64,000 nucleotides of DNA, taken from NCBI RefSeq assembly GCF_001434145.1, contig NZ_AZED01000011.1:310667-374666 (forward strand), given 5' to 3'. The stretch is from Lentilactobacillus otakiensis DSM 19908 = JCM 15040 (GTDB lineage Bacteria > Bacillota > Bacilli > Lactobacillales > Lactobacillaceae). The notes under the pieces are model-generated. The model was not told the DNA's origin. It ran no database searches and saw nothing but the letters and a program-made list of their open reading frames with translations. Below are positions 8,924 to 17,091 of this stretch, piece by piece; positions within the stretch are counted from its first letter, which is position 1; each line of letters opens with the position of its first letter. A program made the translations under genes and the position numbers.

Positions 8924-8961
8924 AATCAGCCTCAAAGGCAAAAACGTCTTTGAAGCTGATT
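8924..8961. terminator. Bidirectional terminator
   Basis: AATCAGC and GCTGATT form the base of a hairpin whose upper stem pairs TCAAAG with CTTTGA. It separates the phosphatase gene from the convergent DUF4430 gene. Confidence 0.7.
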
Positions 8962-8976
8962 CTTATTTAAAATATA

Positions 8977-9678
8977 TTATTTAAATCCCTGAACCGTAAA
9001 ATACCAATGTACCTTATCTCCCGGTTTAATCAACTTATCCCCGGCAGATTTATCAACATATTTGCCATTCACCGAATACATCCAACCGCTGCCGACTTTA
9101 ATGTCATTTTCCTTTAAGCCATTAATGGCACTGACATAAATAGCCGGGCTGCTGGTGTAGGTAATCTTTAGATTTGTCTGTTGCAACAGCGTAAACGCAG
9201 TGGTCTTCTTCGTAATGTGCAAATTACCAGAATAGAACAACTTTTTATATCCAGAAACTTTTAAGTAGGCCTTACCAGTATATTTGGGTGAGGCTTTTTG
9301 CTTTGCCTGAGCTTTCTTCGAACTGTGCCTGGGCGTGACGCTTGATGTCTGCTTGGCACTTGAAACCGGGTGGGTGCCCGCCGACTTTTTGTGAGAACTG
9401 CTGGTTGCTGAAGGGCTTGCAGTATTGAGACTTTTGGCCCTTTTGTTAGCGGTCGGCTGGTGTGATTGTGACTTCTTAGTCGTCGACTTTTTAGTCTTCG
9501 GCTTCTGACTTGATGCCGTTGAGCTTGTTGTGACTTTAGGCTGGCTCCCCGAATCCATTTTGGCAACTTTCTCAGTTCGGGCATGTTGCTGTGCACGATT
9601 GGCGACAACCTCTCGGACGCCGAACGCCAATCCCAACACCAAAATAACCCCAATGACAATTCCAATTGCTTTTTTCAT
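8977..9678 (-). CDS. Membrane-anchored DUF4430 protein (transcobalamin beta-domain-like)
   Basis: A 233-residue exported protein. Residues 1-27 are a hydrophobic N-terminal anchor (MKKAIGIVIGVILVLGLAF), residues about 35-130 form a Ser/Thr/Lys/Gln-rich low-complexity linker that would span the wall, and residues about 135-233 match DUF4430: a hydrophobic TAFTLLQQTNLKI segment, INGL, GSGWMYSVNGKYVDKSAGD, and a terminal GDKVHWYFT strand. DUF4430 is the fold of the C-terminal beta domain of animal intrinsic factor and transcobalamin. It is the last gene of the ECF transporter unit, 17 bases after the toroid protein gene. Role inferred: surface capture of the transporter's substrate. Confidence 0.8.
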   Translation of the reverse strand: MKKAIGIVIGVILVLGLAFGVREVVANRAQQHARTEKVAKMDSGSQPKVTTSSTASSQKPKTKKSTTKKSQSHQPTANKRAKSLNTASPSATSSSHKKSAGTHPVSSAKQTSSVTPRHSSKKAQAKQKASPKYTGKAYLKVSGYKKLFYSGNLHITKKTTAFTLLQQTNLKITYTSSPAIYVSAINGLKENDIKVGSGWMYSVNGKYVDKSAGDKLIKPGDKVHWYFTVQGFK

Positions 9679-9695
9679 AAACTCATCCTTTAATC

Positions 9696-10742
9696 TTAGT
9701 TAATTGAATAAACTGAGCGGTGTTTCAAGGCTTGGCGATATGCGGCATTTGCCAAATGAACCTGCCCGACACCCAAAGTTTGGGTTGTGGCACCTTTGAT
9801 TGAACCGGTTGAACGTACATACCCTAACATGGCACGCATTGGAGAAGTGGTCTGACCAGACTTAAAGTAACCATTGACCAATTTAACCGTATTCTGCTTG
9901 GTTGAAAATGCAATGATTGCTTCGGCCGTTGAGTTAGCATTCGGGAACGTTTTGCCTTTGTACGCATAACCAAAGGCCCCACTTGGATAAACGGCATCTT
10001 TCAGGTAGGCCTGACCCTTAGCGATTGCCGAAGTCACGGTGGCACTCGTCGACTTACTACGAGCAAGTGCCGTCACTGCCATCGCAGTCGTATCGCTATC
10101 GGCGTTGGCAACCTGGTTATCATAAGCCCAACCGTTGTTGCTTAATTGGTTTTTAACGATGGCACTGCTTAAACTGGTTTTTGAGAATTTCGCGTTGCCC
10201 GGTCGCTTGTATGAGCCGGTTGATAAAGCAATTAATGCCTGACTTTGGACATTCACTGTTTGCTTAATCATTGAACGATGGTACAAAGCGCTCACCAGGT
10301 TCAAAGTCGTTTTGGCACCTGTCTGATGTAACTTCTGGGGATTCAAACCAACTGCCCTGGTAGCAATGACTGCCGTAGCGAGATCGGCCGGCGTGCTCTT
10401 ACGATTCAATACAAGGCTGTTGGCGACCTTTGTCCGCTGTGCCTTGGTAAACTTATAGCCCAATCCCTTCAGTCCCAACAAGAAGTCTGAGTAGCCATAA
10501 ACTGCCCCGCTGGTTGGATAAGTCTTCTTACTAAATATGTAACTTGTTTTACCGGAGAAGCCGGTCCGGTTCTTCGCCAACATCTTTTTGGCATAACTAT
10601 AACTAGCCTTAGTCTTTGATTTTTGATAAGCAGTCGAAGCAGTTTTAACACTTGCAGCATGGACTGTTGTCAGTGGCGCAGCTGCTCCAGCTAATAATAG
10701 GCCGGTCACTGATAAAGTAATGACTTTCTTCATTGATTTCAT
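9696..10742 (-). CDS. Secreted alpha/alpha-toroid protein (terpene-cyclase/transcobalamin alpha-domain-like)
   Basis: A 348-residue secreted protein with a clear signal peptide cleaved near TTVHA-AS (residue 30). The mature part has repeated helical pairs typical of the prenyltransferase/squalene-cyclase alpha6/alpha6 barrel: YSDFLLGLKGLGY, DLATAVIATRAVGLNP, NVQSQALIALSTGSY, NNGWAYDNQVANADSDTTAMAVTALAR, GAFGYAYKG...NSTAEAIIAFS. The DSDTTAMAVTAL block is the family's most recognisable repeat. No catalytic DxDD cyclase motif is evident, so a binding role is favoured. Animal cobalamin carriers use the same barrel as their alpha domain. The gene lies 21 bases after the ECF S component, in one operon. 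Confidence 0.8.
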   Translation of the reverse strand: MKSMKKVITLSVTGLLLAGAAAPLTTVHAASVKTASTAYQKSKTKASYSYAKKMLAKNRTGFSGKTSYIFSKKTYPTSGAVYGYSDFLLGLKGLGYKFTKAQRTKVANSLVLNRKSTPADLATAVIATRAVGLNPQKLHQTGAKTTLNLVSALYHRSMIKQTVNVQSQALIALSTGSYKRPGNAKFSKTSLSSAIVKNQLSNNGWAYDNQVANADSDTTAMAVTALARSKSTSATVTSAIAKGQAYLKDAVYPSGAFGYAYKGKTFPNANSTAEAIIAFSTKQNTVKLVNGYFKSGQTTSPMRAMLGYVRSTGSIKGATTQTLGVGQVHLANAAYRQALKHRSVYSIN

Positions 10743-10763
10743 AATTTAATCCATCCTTTGATT

Positions 10764-11468
10764 TTATTTTGTTGGCAAGAAATTGTATTTTCGATCCAAT
10801 CGCATAAATAATTTTCCCCATGAACGATAAAGCAATCCGATTAAAACCACATTGGAAATGGCGTGGCTCAGATCGAACAAAAAACTGCTGACAAACGCGA
10901 GGATAAAGCTTTTGGGTGTGATCGGCGATACATAAGCCAAGGCGTACCACAGGTCCATGATCCAACCGAAGAAGAAGCCCCAAAGGCCAGCAAAAATAAT
11001 CATAAACACTAAACTTTTTCGCAGCTTGGTCATCCCAATAAAGCCAGCGCTCAACCCCATCAGCCCCCAAGCAAACATTTGCCACGGTGTCCATGGGCCT
11101 TGGCCCAGAAACATGTTGGAAACTAATGCAGTCGTTGCACCGGTCACAAATCCCAACTCCGGTCCAAGGGAAATGCCGCCAAGAATAATCACAAAGCTGG
11201 CTGCCTGAACCCCAGGGATTGAGGCAAATGGCACTCGGCCAATCACTGCTAAGGCAACTAAAATGGCAACAAACATCATCGTCTGAGTCGTCAGCGGCTG
11301 CGTTTCAAATCGCCAGTATGCCGGCAGAATGCTGCACAGCAAGATCATGAAGCTAAAAAGCAAATAGTGTTTATTGCGCAGGAGCATCATGAGCATCAAG
11401 AATACCGCAATCAAAATAAAGACGAGCATTAAGCGACTCAAATATACCGCCTTTGATTTATTGAACAT
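10764..11468 (-). CDS. ECF transporter S component (CbrT-like, probable corrinoid)
   Basis: A 234-residue integral membrane substrate-binding component with about six to seven helices. The central block VPFASIPGVQAASFVIILGGISLGPELGF, followed by ALVSNMFLGQGPWTPWQMFAWGLMG, is the hallmark of the S components assigned to cobalamin-type substrates. The start overlaps the ATPase gene by 11 bases. Unlike shared group II ECF systems, it is encoded together with its own T and A components, so it is a dedicated transporter. Cobalamin is inferred from family resemblance and from the two accompanying exported proteins; no cobalamin riboswitch was found upstream. Confidence 0.8.
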   Translation of the reverse strand: MFNKSKAVYLSRLMLVFILIAVFLMLMMLLRNKHYLLFSFMILLCSILPAYWRFETQPLTTQTMMFVAILVALAVIGRVPFASIPGVQAASFVIILGGISLGPELGFVTGATTALVSNMFLGQGPWTPWQMFAWGLMGLSAGFIGMTKLRKSLVFMIIFAGLWGFFFGWIMDLWYALAYVSPITPKSFILAFVSSFLFDLSHAISNVVLIGLLYRSWGKLFMRLDRKYNFLPTK

Positions 11469-13122
11469 CTGGACTCGTCCCTTCTGAAACTAATTTAACA
11501 TCCCTTGGCAGAATCGCCTGTGGTACTTGATTGCGCAACAACCGGTTCACTGGTGTCGTGAAAAAAAAGTTGTCAGCGAAAAAGGCTCTGGTTGGTAGAA
11601 CGGTGTTCAAGTGGCCGTCAAACATAAATGCACAGTGTTTGGAATTGGTCGCACAAAATGCCATATCATGACTGGCAACTAAAATGGTCGTCCCATTGGC
11701 GTTAATTTCGTGAAGAAGCCGTCCCAAGAAATGCTTGGTATAAGGATCCAATCCTTTCGTCGGCTCGTCTAAAATGAGTAGATCGGGTTCTGCCAGTAAT
11801 GCTAACGCGACACCAAGCAACTGCTGCTGACCGCCACTCAGATCAAATGGGCTCTGGTTGATCACCGAGGTGAGATTCAGGCGGTCAATCATCATTTTAA
11901 CCTGTTTATCAGGAAAATCTAGCTGAAGTGCTTGTGCCTGGCGGGTGAGTTCTTCCCCAACGGTTGAGGCCCCAAATTGCAAAGTTGGTGTTTGGGATAA
12001 GAAGGAAATCCGTTGATTTCGTTTAAGAGTGGCCATTTTCCAAACCACCTGTCCATCATACTTAGCCTTACCATGCTGAGGCACTCGCAGTCCAGCAAGA
12101 ATACTGAGTAATGTTGATTTTCCAGAACCATTTTTACCGACAATTGAAAGCCAATCACCCGCTTTGAGATCCAGGTCCAAGTGATCAATCACATTTTGTT
12201 GATGGTCGAAAGAAAAAGTCAGATCGGTTGCTGTCAAAATCGAAGCCGTCAAATCAGTCTGTTCATTTTGCTCAAAGTCACCATTAAACCTCAACTTCCA
12301 ATCTCGAATAGCAGCCTGCCCTTCAGCAACTGAAATCGGTAAGTTGTCAAGGTGAGAATCTGTCCCTAAAAAGATCTGTGAAACTTGTGGAACAAAATAT
12401 TTTAACTTTGAATCATCAACCATCTTGGTCAACCCGAAACGTGGTTGGCCATCATAAGCAATCTGGTGATTTTGAAGTAAAATGAGTCGGTTCGCCAGTG
12501 CCAAAACACTGCCAAGGTTGTGCTCAGTCAAGACAATCGTAATGCCTAATTCATCATGAATTCGAGCCAGCACTTCAAAAAAATGTTGGGTTGATAACGG
12601 ATCCAATTGTGCAGTCGGCTCATCCAACAAAATCACTTCTGGCCTCAAAATTAAGACGGATGCCAGATTAACAAGTTGCAGCTGACCGCCGGACAAGGCT
12701 TCGATAGGTTGATGCAACAGCTGATCCAAGCCGAGATAATTAGCCAGTTCAGCGATGCGCCGTTCAATTTCAGCGCTGGGTTCACCCACATTTTCCAGAG
12801 AAAAAGCTAGTTCATCAATAACAGTCGGCATAATCGGCTGAGTGGCGGGATTTTGACCAACATACCCCACCGTTTTGGCACTTTCCAGTTTCGATAAATC
12901 ACTGATTGGTTGCTGATGAATCAATACTTTCCCCTGGCGCTGACCATTAGGTGCCAATTCCTTCTTAAAATGATTAACCAAAGTCGTCTTGCCACTCCCA
13001 GTTGCCCCGGCGATCACGACAAAGTCGCCGCGGTTAATCACCAAATCAACGCCATCAATGACTGGCGTTGTTTGATCGGGATATGCAAATGTCAGATGAT
13101 CGACTTTAATTAATTCGTGCAT
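11458..13122 (-). CDS. ECF transporter ATPase, two fused ABC domains
   Basis: A 554-residue protein carrying two complete nucleotide-binding domains in tandem, replacing the usual EcfA/EcfA' pair. Domain 1 has Walker A GATGSGKT at residues 39-46, an ALSGGQLQLVNLA signature and ILLDEPTAQLD; domain 2 has GKNGSGKS, LSGGQQQLLGVALALL and LLILDEPTKGLDP. It powers the transporter through the coupling helices of the T component. The gene overlaps both neighbours (13 bases with the T gene, 11 with the S gene), so the three are translationally coupled. Fusion of the two ATPases is common in dedicated Firmicute ECF units. Confidence 0.93.
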   Translation of the reverse strand: MHELIKVDHLTFAYPDQTTPVIDGVDLVINRGDFVVIAGATGSGKTTLVNHFKKELAPNGQRQGKVLIHQQPISDLSKLESAKTVGYVGQNPATQPIMPTVIDELAFSLENVGEPSAEIERRIAELANYLGLDQLLHQPIEALSGGQLQLVNLASVLILRPEVILLDEPTAQLDPLSTQHFFEVLARIHDELGITIVLTEHNLGSVLALANRLILLQNHQIAYDGQPRFGLTKMVDDSKLKYFVPQVSQIFLGTDSHLDNLPISVAEGQAAIRDWKLRFNGDFEQNEQTDLTASILTATDLTFSFDHQQNVIDHLDLDLKAGDWLSIVGKNGSGKSTLLSILAGLRVPQHGKAKYDGQVVWKMATLKRNQRISFLSQTPTLQFGASTVGEELTRQAQALQLDFPDKQVKMMIDRLNLTSVINQSPFDLSGGQQQLLGVALALLAEPDLLILDEPTKGLDPYTKHFLGRLLHEINANGTTILVASHDMAFCATNSKHCAFMFDGHLNTVLPTRAFFADNFFFTTPVNRLLRNQVPQAILPRDVKLVSEGTSPDVQ

Positions 13123-14006
13123 AAACGATAAACTCCTTCAGCAAGCAACGGCAAGATCAACAGTAATGAAAGTAGTCCTACCACTAAAATGTCACCGCCC
13201 TGCCAAAATGCAGTGAATTGTCTAACCGACCCCGACCAGCCAATCTGATTGACTCTGGCAGCTACAATTCCTGTAAAAATAGCCCCTGCCCAAAGTAAAT
13301 AGAGCCAGTCGGTTCCCTGCCAACGATATGTATGATAATGAGTTCGCTTGGCAGCCCCAAAGCCGCGGGCATCCATTAACCTGGCTGTTTCCATCCCTGA
13401 AGCCAGTGAATCTTCCAGCAAAATCTGCAGAAGCCGGCCACCATTTTTCACCCGAACAGAAACTGAGCCTACCGCCAGATCAACGTTCCGGGTCTTCTGC
13501 AGCATGGACAACTGGTGAAAATTCCTCACAAACGCTTTGACTAAGTTGGTAGAGATGACGACCAATAAACCCAGTTTGGGGGCGACCGGTGAAAATACAT
13601 AAACCAGTTTATTTGCCGGTAAAATGGCATTCAATAAATTAAATATCATCAGCATCTCCACTAACATCAACCCCATGACAATCCCATAGGTCAAGGCTGG
13701 TAAGGTTAATTTAAACGTTAGTGAACCAAGTGGCAATTGCCAAAGAATTGGGCCAAAACGCTGATTCAACAGACAATTAAATAACACAATTGTGATAAAC
13801 AAAATCAAATTCATTTTGAATTGCCGCCAAACGGTCGACTTGCCAAGATACATCAGGGAAGTCATTGTCAGCCCGACAAGCCCTGCAATGGCGACTGCGA
13901 CATGATTAAAAAGGAGCAGTGCAATGATGACTTCCAAAAAATAAACTGCCGCAGCAGCTGGATGAAGCTGATAAAAAAACGTCATCCTGATTGGAAATTT
14001 ATTCAT
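13110..14006 (-). CDS. ECF transporter T component (CbiQ/EcfT family)
   Basis: A 298-residue membrane scaffold that links the ATPase to the S component. Several hydrophobic helices fill residues 10-130, followed by the cytosolic coupling region with the EcfT signature METARLMDARGFG (an Ala-Arg-Gly motif), and C-terminal membrane helices. It is the first gene of the five-gene unit running down to 8977. A GGGGTGG ribosome site precedes the ATG, and a TATAAT lies on the minus strand at 14049-14054. The 100 bases upstream are too short for a cobalamin riboswitch. Confidence 0.88.
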   Translation of the reverse strand: MNKFPIRMTFFYQLHPAAAAVYFLEVIIALLLFNHVAVAIAGLVGLTMTSLMYLGKSTVWRQFKMNLILFITIVLFNCLLNQRFGPILWQLPLGSLTFKLTLPALTYGIVMGLMLVEMLMIFNLLNAILPANKLVYVFSPVAPKLGLLVVISTNLVKAFVRNFHQLSMLQKTRNVDLAVGSVSVRVKNGGRLLQILLEDSLASGMETARLMDARGFGAAKRTHYHTYRWQGTDWLYLLWAGAIFTGIVAARVNQIGWSGSVRQFTAFWQGGDILVVGLLSLLLILPLLAEGVYRLCTN

Positions 14007-14105
14007 CGTTACACCACCCCTTTCAACTCGAAATTGCCCTGAGTGATTATTATATCATCAGCAACCGTTTGAAATTTGGTGAATTCATAAAATCGTTAAA
14101 TTGCC

Positions 14106-14705
14106 TTAATCTTCAACAATGACCCCCAGCATTGCGACAATCTGGCCGGCTTGCCAAGGGTTAATCTTTAGGCCTTTGATCAATTCCGGATTAACAATCA
14201 AATCGTCAAAAGTCGCTTTTGACAAGTCAATTCCCTTCATGTGAGTATCCAAAAAGTCAATCTGGTTGATTTCACAATTATTAAAGGCCAACTCTTTTTT
14301 AACAGTGACCGCTTGGAAGCTGCTTTCGACCAAATTGCAGTCGACAAAAAAGCTGTCTTCCATCTTCGTTTCGCTGAAGTTGGCGTAATGCAGATTGGAA
14401 TCATGAAACTGACATTTTTTAACCAACGTTTCCATTGAAAGGTCTGCGCCCATCAGCTGTACATTGGTGAACTTGCAGTTGGACAGATAGCTTTTATGAA
14501 ATGTGGCGTTCAAAAAGTCACATCCCTTGAATTCGACATAGCCCCAGTCACTACGGTCAAAATTGCTCTGTTCAAATTTGCAGTGATCAAACACGACATC
14601 GTTAATCCGAATCAATTCGTTTGAAACGGTAAACGTACAATTGAGATATTCATTGTCCGGTTCGACATCATCCAAAGACAATGTTTGTTTTGTAATGGTT
14701 GCCAC
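14106..14705 (-). CDS. Pentapeptide-repeat protein (Qnr/MfpA-like)
   Basis: A 199-residue right-handed quadrilateral beta-helix protein. Repeats of the A(D/N)LXX type with a central Leu/Phe run from about residue 20 to 170, for example CTFTVSN, CKFEQSNFDRSDW, CDFLNATF, SNLHYANFSETKMEDSFFVDCNL. The C-terminal block INPWQAGQIVAMLGV resembles the end of Qnr/MfpA proteins, which mimic DNA and protect gyrase from quinolones; this function is only a possibility. A longer frame exists, but the GTG at 14705 with AGGAGG six bases upstream is the likely start. That ribosome site lies over the end of the permease gene, whose stop is one base away, so translation is coupled. Confidence 0.8.
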   Translation of the reverse strand: MATITKQTLSLDDVEPDNEYLNCTFTVSNELIRINDVVFDHCKFEQSNFDRSDWGYVEFKGCDFLNATFHKSYLSNCKFTNVQLMGADLSMETLVKKCQFHDSNLHYANFSETKMEDSFFVDCNLVESSFQAVTVKKELAFNNCEINQIDFLDTHMKGIDLSKATFDDLIVNPELIKGLKINPWQAGQIVAMLGVIVED

Positions 14706-14706
14706 T

Positions 14707-16080
14707 CTAATCCTCCTGAAGCTGGCCGTGATTTGCCATTCGGCTGACAACCAAATAAATCACTGCCGCAATCAGCATTGAAATAAAAGTTGCCCCAACT
14801 GAATTGGCCAAAACGGCCACCGTTTTAATATATCCGTATGCCAGGACAGCGATCAACCATGAAGCAAACGCAATCCAGTTAATGCCACCAGTATACCAAT
14901 ATTTCCCGGTTCGTGAGGCAAAATGGTCAACATGATATTTCCGTTTGGCAACAATGTAGAAGTCGGTCAAGAAAATAGCGATTTCAGGTCCTAAGAACAT
15001 CCCAATTCCATCCAGGAATGCGGTGAAAACGTTCAAGAATGTGGAATAAAAGATCGGAATAAAGGTCACAAATACGGCCACAATTGTGACGAGCACAATA
15101 CTGAAAGTGAGTGACAATCGCTTGGTCATATTCGTCAATGCCGATCCGGCTGACATCAAATTAACGGCGTTGGCAGTGGTACTGGTAATGATGATGACCA
15201 GCATTGCCAAGACCCCCAAACCTAGCTTGCTGGCAATCGTTGATGGATCTGAATTGTTAGCGTCAAAATGATTCAGGGTAATGGCTGTGGCAATTGTTGA
15301 AATAATTCCAATCATCGCAAACCAAATTAAACCAAGATTAGCCCCGAAGAATGGTGCCCAAGTCGAACTGGAACGCTTTTTAGAAAAACGAGTAAAGTCG
15401 CTGGCAGCCGTTACCCAAGCCAAGTTGAAGGCAGCCAAAACGTCAACGGCTTGTCCGGGCGTCATCTTCAGCGCAGCAGGTGCATGCCAGGAAACAATTT
15501 CTGATAATGACACGTTTTGAAAGACAACAATCGATTCCCAGATGACTAAGATGAAAACAAGAATAATCCCGATCCGCTCGATGATTCGGACTGATTTTTC
15601 ACCCATTGAAATACTAAGCAGATGCAAAATACTCATGACGATAATTCCGGAAATCAATCCCTTGAGACCACCAGATTTGCCATAGACCGGCCAGCCTAAG
15701 ACGTCATGGAGAATATAACTAATCGAAGTGGCTGCAATAAAAGTGTTCACGGCTGCCCAACCAATAAACTGAACAATGTTAATGACTGATGGCAGGAAGC
15801 TTCCCTTGAGTCCAAATGAAGCTCGAGTCAACGCCATTGCCGGCAACCCAGTCTTGTATCCCATATAACCAGACAATGCCAGCAAAAAATATGTAATGAC
15901 ACCCACGATAATTAATGTTGTCGAAGCAGTTGCGAACCCACAGGCAGCGATCACGCCGCCAACATACCAAGTACCGTTATTCGCGTTGGCACCCACCCAA
16001 GTCGCAAACATGTCCCAATATGATTGGTGCCGATGTTCCTTGGAGATTGATTCAACGCGACCGAAACTTTTGTCTTCCAT
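14707..16080 (-). CDS. Nucleobase permease (cytosine/purine NCS1 type)
   Basis: A 457-residue NCS1 transporter with about twelve membrane helices. The family pattern is visible: a conserved WGANANNGTWYVGGV segment near the N-terminus, then GLPAMALTRASFGLKGSFLPSVIN, AFNLAWVTAASDFTRFSK and ILTDFYIV. NCS1 members move cytosine, uracil, allantoin or hydroxymethylpyrimidine with H+ or Na+. A PyrR-type attenuator in its leader argues for a pyrimidine, most simply cytosine or uracil. It shares a transcript with the pentapeptide-repeat gene. Confidence 0.88.
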   Translation of the reverse strand: MEDKSFGRVESISKEHRHQSYWDMFATWVGANANNGTWYVGGVIAACGFATASTTLIIVGVITYFLLALSGYMGYKTGLPAMALTRASFGLKGSFLPSVINIVQFIGWAAVNTFIAATSISYILHDVLGWPVYGKSGGLKGLISGIIVMSILHLLSISMGEKSVRIIERIGIILVFILVIWESIVVFQNVSLSEIVSWHAPAALKMTPGQAVDVLAAFNLAWVTAASDFTRFSKKRSSSTWAPFFGANLGLIWFAMIGIISTIATAITLNHFDANNSDPSTIASKLGLGVLAMLVIIITSTTANAVNLMSAGSALTNMTKRLSLTFSIVLVTIVAVFVTFIPIFYSTFLNVFTAFLDGIGMFLGPEIAIFLTDFYIVAKRKYHVDHFASRTGKYWYTGGINWIAFASWLIAVLAYGYIKTVAVLANSVGATFISMLIAAVIYLVVSRMANHGQLQED

Positions 16081-16112
16081 GATAGATCTCCTTGTTATCC
16101 TTTAAATATTAA

Positions 16113-16270
16113 AAAGATGCACTTCGTCTCAGACAGAGTCGAAGTGCATCTTTATCCAGACTATTGCTGGTAAAAACAACATTCATTAATGGCTTCCTTG
16201 ACAGACTCGCTGGACTATTTAAAGGACTAAATTTTAATGTCATTATACGTGAGGCACGAAAAAAATGCAA
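16113..16270 (-). promoter_or_regulatory. PyrR-type attenuator leader and promoter of the permease
   Basis: On the minus strand, a TATAAT at 16242-16247 follows a weak TTGCAT 17 bases upstream. The leader then carries AGTCCAGCGAG...GTCAAGG (about 16193-16215), very close to the PyrR-binding loop AGTCCAGAGAGGCTGACAAGG. It ends in a strong terminator: AAAGATGCACTTCG pairs with its complement (16113-16126 with 16140-16153), followed by a T-run. High UMP/UTP should favour PyrR binding and termination. Confidence 0.75.
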
Positions 16271-16273
16271 TTT

Positions 16274-16331
16274 GTGAGTTGACACTCACTTTTGATGATG
16301 TATACTTGATTTGTAAATGAGTTAGCACTCA
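16274..16331 (+). promoter_or_regulatory. Promoter and paired TetR operators for the ABC-2 exporter operon
   Basis: TTGACA (16279-16284) and TATACT (16301-16306) form a promoter with a 16-base spacer. GTGAGT-TGAC-ACTCAC (16274-16289) covers the -35, and TGAGT-TAGC-ACTCA (16318-16331) lies just after the start site. Both share the core TGAGT-N4-ACTCA and are probable sites of the TetR protein encoded at the end of this operon. Confidence 0.75.
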
Positions 16332-16353
16332 CTCACAAAGAGGAGGAATCATT

Positions 16354-17091
16354 ATGGATGCAGTCGTAACAGTGACTCACGTAGATAAGAGTTTCAATAA
16401 AAAGCGCATTTTACACGACGTTAATTTAACAGCATCGGCTCATGAAATTCTCGGCTTGATTGGCCCATCGGGTGCCGGCAAGACCACGATTATTAAAAAC
16501 ATCATGGGCATGGAGCAGCCGGACGATGGCAAAGTTACCATCTTCGGCAACCGAATGCCTAACCGCCAAGTTTTACAACGAATTGGCTTTATGGCTCAAG
16601 ACGATGCGTTGTATGAGAGCTTGACCGGCCGCGAAAATCTCAAATTCTTTGCTCAATTGTTTGGCGTTAAGAAAGACCAACTCAATGAGCGAATCGAATA
16701 TACCGCCGGTGTCGTTAACCTGAACCAGGATTTGGGCAAGCGAGTTAGCAATTATTCTGGAGGAATGAAACGCCGATTATCCTTGGCAATCAGTTTGATT
16801 CAAGATCCAGATCTGTTGGTATTGGATGAGCCCACTGTCGGGATTGACCCGGAGTTGCGTCGCCAGATTTGGGATGAACTCAGGAAATACGCCAAAGATG
16901 GCAAATCCATTATCATCACCACTCATGTAATGGAGGATGCCGCCGAGTGTGACGAGCTCTTAATGATTCGTGAGGGCCACATTATCACCCACGGTTCACC
17001 AGCCAGTTTGGAAAAAGAATACAACGTTGATAATTTGGAACAAGTCTTCTTGAAAGCGGGGAAATCAAATGAGAATTCTAACAATAACTAA
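16354..17091 (+). CDS. ABC-2 exporter, ATP-binding protein
   Basis: A 245-residue ATPase of the drug/antibiotic exporter (DrrA/CcmA-like) class. Walker A GPSGAGKTT is at about 37-45, the ABC signature SNYSGGMKRRLSLA follows, and Walker B with D-loop reads LLVLDEPTVGIDP. The H-loop His is in IITTHVMEDAAECD. AGGAGG lies ahead of the ATG. It overlaps the permease gene by 23 bases and must energise it. Substrates of such self-regulated units are often lipophilic antimicrobials, but none can be assigned. Confidence 0.92.
   Translation: MDAVVTVTHVDKSFNKKRILHDVNLTASAHEILGLIGPSGAGKTTIIKNIMGMEQPDDGKVTIFGNRMPNRQVLQRIGFMAQDDALYESLTGRENLKFFAQLFGVKKDQLNERIEYTAGVVNLNQDLGKRVSNYSGGMKRRLSLAISLIQDPDLLVLDEPTVGIDPELRRQIWDELRKYAKDGKSIIITTHVMEDAAECDELLMIREGHIITHGSPASLEKEYNVDNLEQVFLKAGKSNENSNNN

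Noticed and set aside
10645..11094. Open frame of 149 residues on the minus strand
   Set aside because: It lies across the S-component and toroid genes in another phase, lacks a ribosome site and has no domain signature; a shadow frame.
14007..14105. Possible cobalamin riboswitch ahead of the ECF operon
   Set aside because: The gap is only about 100 bases and lacks the conserved B12-box; a riboswitch of about 200 bases does not fit.
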